DNA from: Linum tenue
Taxonomy: Eukaryota > Streptophyta > Magnoliopsida > Malpighiales > Linaceae
Assembly (NCBI GenBank): GCA_946122785.1
Contig: CAMGYJ010000002.1
Coordinates: forward strand, 53,965,703-54,029,702
Direction: 5' to 3'
Length of the DNA stretch: 64,000 bases
Both the position numbers and the translations under genes were made by a program. The notes below the pieces were generated by a model, which saw nothing but the letters and a program-made list of their open reading frames with translations, had not been told where the DNA came from and made no database searches. This document shows, one piece after another, positions 58,420 to 64,000 of the stretch (the stretch's first letter is position 1; every line of letters starts with the position of its first letter).

Positions 58420-60240
58420 ATGGAATCTCAAATTCCCACCATCCTTTGTAAGTTGGAAAAAAATTCCCCCAAACATTCTTCGATAATGCTTCGATATCAT
58501 TATCCACTTGGCCTTTCATTTGCCTTGGGAGGCCTAAGTTGCTGGTCCTGTTCAATTTTGTTGGATGTATCCTAATGAAAGATATTAGCATTCAACTATT
58601 TAAATTATATCACTAACAATTTACAACGATAAATACTAAATTCTCAATTTTTTACAATTTAGGTATTAAAAAAAGTTAAAAGATTGCGTTCTTAAGGAGG
58701 CACATCCAGAGGGATTTTATCGCTGAAGTTGTTGATGAATGCGTCACATTTTGCTCGCAATACTTGAGTAGAGTGGAAACAATTTTTAATCGGCCAGAGA
58801 GAAAAGAATATATATTTTTATCATCTTCGCAGCCTCAAGAGTTATTAATTGTTTCAGGTGTTAGTCGTGCTATTGGTGTAAAGAATGACATCAAAATATG
58901 GATAATGCCTTGTGGAAGGCGTCCTCTTCTTATGTTCCAAAACTGTGATGAGGTGCAAGATTTTACAATGTACATATATACCAACTTTTGTTCATGTATC
59001 GTGTATAGTACCAAGGTTAAAAAGGCGTTAGGCGTAAGGCGGGCGTTGAGGCTTTGCCTAGAGCCTGGCTCGCTTAGGCATAGACTAAGCGTGTCTAGGC
59101 GTTGGAAGAAAAGTAGCTATTCGCAGTGCATTATGAATGCAATAATAATATACATCACTTCCTCTCTTTAATTAAAATGATTAATAACTTACTCAACACT
59201 TAATGACAAAAACATAGCTCACGAATTCATAGAATCATAGCTCAATCTCACATAGTTCTTACCTATTGAAAATAATTATATAGAAAATTGATTCGTAGTT
59301 GACGTTAATTTTCTCCTTTACTATTGACTTCCTAGATCCATCTAGTAATGTTTAGGAGAGACTTATATGTCGCCTTACTCCATTGACGTGTACGGTATCT
59401 AATTAGGCGAGAAACCCCTAGGCGAGGCACTTTGTCATTTCCTTGCGCCTAGGCGTGCCTAATTATAAGGTTAAGCGTGCATTTTTGAACCATGTATAAT
59501 ACTATAAATATTTTTATTGAACCAGAGAACTTTAATACAAATTAACTAATAAATCTATTTTCTATAGAAATCACAAGGAACTGTTAACTACTTGAGGTGT
59601 TGGCAAGGTTGAACAAGTGCATAAGAAAGAATTCTAATTGATTTTTTTTTACAATTACTGCATATTACAAGAATGCACAATGATAAAGTTGCAGGTTTGA
59701 ATCATTCTCTGTTATCTTTAGCTCGAGATCCAAACAAAAGAGGCTTGCACTACACAGGCTATTGTATCAATGTATTTCGATTTCATACTAGAAAACGCAA
59801 GACAACCAAAAGGAGTTAGAACAATGGTGTCTTGATGAGAGGGTAGACCGATTGTGGAATTGAAGTTCTCACTAATATTGTTGAGCTTCGTTACATGGAA
59901 GGGCTTTGAGTTGTACTATTTCATTGTGAGTGGTATGACACAACTCGAGAAGGTGTTGGTTACAAGAAGAATGGGCACGGTATTGTTGATGAGCCCTTTG
60001 TTCTAGCTAGTTAAGCAATTCAAGTTTATTATATGAAGTCTTTGAGAGATCCTGGTTAGAAAACCATTGTGGAAACAACATCGAGAAATTTGTTTCAGAT
60101 GCCTTCTAATGAAGAAGGACAAGGAGAATAAGAAGCCTACCAAAGAAGACAATATTGTAATTGCTCCTTTTATTATCCAAAATCAGGGTAATGATGAAAT
60201 AAATTGGACTAGAGCAAGATTTTGAAGATGAAGAGTAATT
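58420..60240 (+). pseudogene. CACTA (En/Spm) transposon protein remnants
   Basis: In mixed frames the plus strand reads AGPVQFCWMYPNERY, then EAHPEGF, and VVDECVTFCSQYLSRVET...FNRPER, which is the DUF4218 region of CACTA proteins. After an inserted hAT element (59012-59494), pieces at about 59830-60110 read IVELRY, GVGYKKNGHGIVDEPFVLAS and VYYMKSLRDPG in DUF4216 order. Frameshifts and stops are frequent. The transposase core itself (TNP2) is not visible in the window. Subterminal repeats at 62180-62620 suggest the original element ran past the Mutator insertion. Confidence 0.78.
59012..59494. mobile_element. Non-autonomous hAT-like element in the CACTA remnant
   Basis: The ends CAAGGTTAAAAAGGCG (left) and CATGGTTCAAAAATGC (right, other strand) have flanks TATAGTAC and TATAATAC, an 8-bp duplication with one mismatch. 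The body has GGCGTTAGGCG/CGCCTAGGCG words at both ends that pair. Non-coding. Confidence 0.78.
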
Positions 60241-60294
60241 TAATTTGGTGATATTTTAATTGAAGATGGGAATGTATGTCTATATATATATATA

Positions 60295-62066
60295 GGCTAA
60301 ATTACACGTTTGGTCACTCAAATTATACAAATCTTTCACGTTAGCCACCCGAATTACTTTTCTTTCTTATTCGCCACTAACTTTACGAATCGTTTCACGG
60401 TTGGTCACCGGCCGTTACACTCCGTTAAGTTTGTCCTATGTGGCAGTCAACTATAAAGTTTGACCGTTAACTAGATGACATGGAAATTTAAAAAAATAAA
60501 ATTTTCTTTCCACCTCATCATTGCACTTATTTTGTCTATATAATTTATCATATTAATAATTTAATAAAATTTAATAAATTATAAAAAATGGGCAAATCCT
60601 CATGTTCGGAGTTGCTACAGAAGAGCTTCTCGGGAGGATCAGAACAGTAATGGAAGGACGAAGGCAGGAGTCTGTTTCCTGCAGTGAGTTCAATGACTGC
60701 AGTGGTGGCCATCATATGGCTTCTTCCCCAGCACCCTCAATAACCATTACAAGTTTTCTTCCCCAACATGAAATTTGGCGGTGGAAACTTAAAACCCTTT
60801 GAGTTGCTTTCTATATTTATAGTTCTTCCACAGTGGGAGAAACCAAATCAGTAGGGCTCAACAGAAATCAATGTTTTCCCCCTCCTAATTTGGTGATCAA
60901 ACATAGAAAAAGAATGAACACAAGCCACTCTCCAGCTTCATATGTGTAAATAGCTTCTTCTACAATTAAGACAAACATGTTAATATTTTACACAATGGCA
61001 TGGTAAACCAAAATCCAGCTCATGGGATAGCTAAATGAAAGTGAAAGAAGCACAGAATTGGAGTGGTTTGTTAGCACATAGAGTTGAACTCTAATGGGCA
61101 AATATGCATATATACATGCAGGCATGCAGCAGCTTGGAGCTTGTCTCCAATTAGGTCGTCAGAACTCAAATCCCATGTTTCAAAATCTTTTAATCGTTTC
61201 ATAAACGAGTGGGAAGTGATTAGAATGAGAATCAGAAGCTGGGTTTGGATTGACAAGCATACACTCAGCAAATGTTAAAGGATCGAAATGAATCGCATAG
61301 TGGCTGGTAGCAAGAGGAAGAAAGAAAGAGAGAAAGCCAAGCTGGTGCAGCAGAGATGAGTTTGAGATGTGAAATGGCAACATACCTGATGGAGAACGGA
61401 AACTGAATTCCGATCAACAGCAGCCTGAGAAGAGGAGAAGCCGGAAGAAAGGGAGATGGCGATGAGCACATAGAGGAACAAGAACCTCTCCTTGTTTCTC
61501 GTTCTGCTACGTTCGCCTGTCAGCAAGGCTGTAACTGCTTTGTTATCATGCTCTCTTCCGAGCCGGCCGCGGCCGCGGCGGGGACGCTGTTGTCGACATC
61601 GACGGAGGAGGAGGAGAGGGAGAGCTCCAGGAGCCACTTGGAGGCGTAGTGAGCGACGATGGAGCTGATGAGGTCGGGGCGGACGCCTTTGGACTTGATG
61701 CCGGAGATAGTTTGGTGATTGAACGATGGAGTGGATGGTGAGGGTGAGGATGATGAGCATTTGGATTTGCCTATTTTTGTAATTTATTAAATTATTAATA
61801 TGATAAATTATATAAACAAAATAAGTGCAATGATGAGGTGGAAAGAAAATTTTATTTTTTTTTTATTTTTTTAATTTCCACGTCATCTAGTTAACGGTCA
61901 AACTTTATAGTTGACTGCCACGTAGGACAAACTTAACGGAGTGTATCGGCCGGTGACCAACCGTGAAACGATTCTTAAAGTTAGTGGCGAATAAGAAAGA
62001 AAAGTAATTCGGGTGGCAAACGTGAAAGATTTGTATAATTTGAGTGACCAAACGTGTAATTTAGCC
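60295..62066. mobile_element. Pack-MULE carrying an NPH3 gene fragment
   Basis: Inverted ends of about 300 bp (GGCTAAATTACACGTTTGGTC at the left; its near-exact reverse complement at the right) are flanked by (TA)n on both sides, so a 9-bp duplication cannot be distinguished. The interior (about 60600-61750) is gene-like and includes a GC-rich coding fragment on the minus strand. No transposase. The element sits inside CACTA-derived sequence. Confidence 0.85.
61530..61760 (-). pseudogene. NPH3/RPT2-family fragment, captured
   Basis: One minus-strand frame reads SFNHQTISGIKSKGVRPDLI, SSIVAHYASKWLLELS (61619-61711), a Ser/Asp/Ala-rich linker and a stop. The IKSKGVRPDLI...HYASKWL pattern is the beginning of the NPH3 domain of BTB/NPH3 proteins, which act in phototropin signalling as adaptors of CUL3 ubiquitin ligases. 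Only about 75 codons are present, without the BTB domain. A second, separate coding-like segment follows at 61395-61500 (RFLFLYVLIAISLSSGFSSS, signal-peptide-like) and ends at a GTATGT donor. It may derive from a different gene. Confidence 0.65.
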
Positions 62067-62179
62067 TATATATATATATATATATATATTACTTTCTAGT
62101 TTTTATAAAGTATTGCTTATTATATCTTCAATACAATTAGTCACTTTCTAATATACGCAATGCGCCCTGTTACAAATAT

Positions 62180-62620
62180 AATTTTTTGGGACAAATTATT
62201 GTTGATGACTATATAATTGTCGTTGGTATTACTAAACATTTCTGACACGTTAATGCCTCATCAATAATAAGATTTTACCGACGACAATACATAATTGTCA
62301 TAAATATATATTATAATTGACGGGCAGTTGATCACAGTCAGTAATAATGATTTTTCCTGACGACGAATTTCATATTCCTCGATAATATTGAATATTACTG
62401 ACGCAACAAAGATATCGTCATAAATAATGACTAGTCAGAATTGATTCCGACAAAAAATTTCATTACTGACAAAACATCTATCAATTACTGACAAAATGTC
62501 ATATGGTTTGTAAAAATGTGGATATTACTAACGACATAATTTTTTCTTTGAGAAAAGAGACTTTCCTTACGCTTATTCAGTGTCGTCAATAAGTTCTTGT
62601 TAATGCGGTAGACCATCGAT
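62180..62620. repeat. CACTA-type subterminal repeats
   Basis: Many direct and inverted short words of the type TTACTGACGAC, ACCGACGACAAT and CGTCATAAATAATGAC are packed in about 440 bases. Such arrays lie next to the ends of plant CACTA elements. They are probably the end of the element whose coding remnants lie at 58420-60240. Confidence 0.6.
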
Positions 62621-62879
62621 GTTGTAAACCATCGTAATGGCTCGTAGAGGCCCAGACTTAATGATGTGTTATCCTTACTTCCTTACTCTTCATTGATTAG
62701 TTGGTGGTATGAAACGAAAGCACACATTAGCTAGTCAAATCCCTATCACAAAAGGCGCATGCACGGGGTAGGAAATGACTTTAGTGGAAAGGATATGGCA
62801 TCATGATAGATGAGCCATTGTAGCATCTCATTGATGATATAGTATGCATGACCAATTAGGAAAAATCATTCTTAAACAA

Positions 62880-63670
62880 TTGTTTTCATTTCTTTGCTTT
62901 CTTGTTTGGTTTGTTTCTTTCTTGTTTTAGTATGTTAGAACTCGCAACCAAGGGCACCTCAATTTTTTACTTTTGTTTGCATATCATTCGATACAATTGG
63001 TTAGGTTTGAGTAGTTATTATTAAAAGATCTCGTGGAATATGACCCTCTCACATATAGGATTATCACTTGTGTTTTCTACATCAAGTTTTTTGCGCCAGA
63101 TCCGAGGATTTTTTATAGTAATTGACAAAACTAACCTCTTCTGTTCAATTTTCATTTCATAAAAAAAATTACGCTCTTGTTGGTTTTTTTTTTCCAGAAT
63201 TCGAAGGAGGCATACAAGAAAGTGGAGAAGAAGCATCACTCGAAGAAAAAGATGACCATCACACCTCTAATCGAGTACTCTAGGCCGAAGGCATCAATGG
63301 TCTTGAAAAGCCGCATACATCTTACATCACGTCGAAGGAATCCGAGTTCAAGTCGTACATGTGGAATATTTTGGCCGTCATTTAGAGGAAAAAGCCCCTT
63401 TTATAACTAGTATAAATATGAGGCTCGGCTAGAGCTTTCACACACACCTTTTACCAACATTCCGTTGCTTGCTTGAATTACTTTGTTTTCTTTCTTGTCT
63501 TAGTAGCTTAGAACTTGAATTAGGGCACCTCAACCCACATCATTTACTTTTGTTTGCATCCATCATTCCAATACATTTGGTTAGGTTTGAGTAGTTACCA
63601 TCAAAAGTCCTCGTGTAAACCGACCCTAACGCATCTTAGGATTTATCACTTGTTCACTACATCAACTAAC
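62880..63670 (+). mobile_element. Short gypsy derivative with LTR-like terminal repeats
   Basis: A ~200-bp sequence at about 62882-63084 recurs at about 63465-63664. Shared words include TTACTTTTGTTTGCAT and TTGGTTAGGTTTGAGTAGTTA, and both copies end CTACATCA. After the first copy comes GTTTTTTGCGCCAGATCCGA, similar to the Asp-tRNA primer site of Athila/Tat elements. Only about 380 bases lie between the repeats, so it resembles a TRIM or a strongly deleted element. No target duplication was found. Confidence 0.55.
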
Positions 63671-64000
63671 AGTAACATATATTTAAAATCGTTACATAAA
63701 AGGCAGTAATGTTTGAGTGCGGTTAAAGGGAAGGAATTGTATTTGTGTAGAGTTTCCCAACTCTCTTTCGACACCCTAAGATTATTCTCTTAAATTCTTT
63801 TTTTATTTTGTATGTGTTAGGTAAATTCATTTTAGTCATCTTATTTTGATGCATTAGTTTCTAAAGATGGTTTACCTAAAATTAAATCATTTAAGTTCTT
63901 TCAATTTAAATAATTCAAAATTTTAAGAGTTATTGTTTAAGAATTATTTTGAATATATAACATGTTCTTCAGCTAAATAGTGAATATTTAAGAATTATTA
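63671..64000. other. AT-rich DNA at the window edge
   Basis: No gene or repeat recognised. Confidence 0.5.

Overview
The window is nuclear DNA from a flowering plant, most likely a eudicot. It holds plant-type F-box genes, an organelle-targeted threonyl-tRNA synthetase with five introns, and pieces of SAUR, NPH3 and RPL19 genes. The background is AT-rich DNA full of plant transposons (Ty1-copia, Ty3-gypsy of Athila/Tat type, CACTA, hAT, Mutator-like elements and MITEs). No bacterial or organellar features, rRNA, tRNA or CRISPR were seen. The species cannot be named from the sequence.

Genes I trust: an intronless F-box gene (5779-6993, minus), a three-exon F-box gene (12237-14468, plus), a small conserved membrane-type protein (37655-37987, minus) and a six-exon chloroplast/mitochondrial threonyl-tRNA synthetase (50760-53367, minus). 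A two-exon acidic reading frame (39678-41197, minus) is only possible. These genes look unrelated in function; there is no operon or evident gene cluster.

Layout. 0-12 kb: MITEs, two Mutator-like elements (one with a very GC-rich foldback core), the first F-box gene and a gypsy integrase fragment. 12-16 kb: the second F-box gene and a short hAT element with an intact target duplication. 18-31 kb: nested, decayed retrotransposons. A copia element is split by a gypsy-derived insertion, followed by more gypsy pol and LTR pieces and a hAT element carrying part of ribosomal protein L19. 31.4-34 kb: a complete non-autonomous LTR retrotransposon. 35-43.6 kb: MITEs, the small membrane-type gene, a retroelement-associated remnant, a hAT element carrying part of a SAUR gene inside an intron-like gap, and a minisatellite. 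43.6-48.6 kb: a degenerate Ty1-copia element on the minus strand with one truncated LTR. 48.7-54 kb: a truncated Mutator-like element, a stray copy of threonyl-tRNA synthetase exon 3, the synthetase gene, and a Mutator MITE in its upstream region. 55-64 kb: a Mutator-like element, a solo-LTR-like segment, and a CACTA remnant invaded by a hAT element and by a Mutator-like element carrying an NPH3 fragment. A short pair of gypsy LTR-like repeats ends the window.

The main theme is gene-fragment capture. At least three terminal-inverted-repeat elements from two superfamilies hold recognisable pieces of host genes (SAUR, RPL19, NPH3), and two of these have perfect 8-bp target duplications. All domain calls come from reading translations by eye. 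No database search was run.
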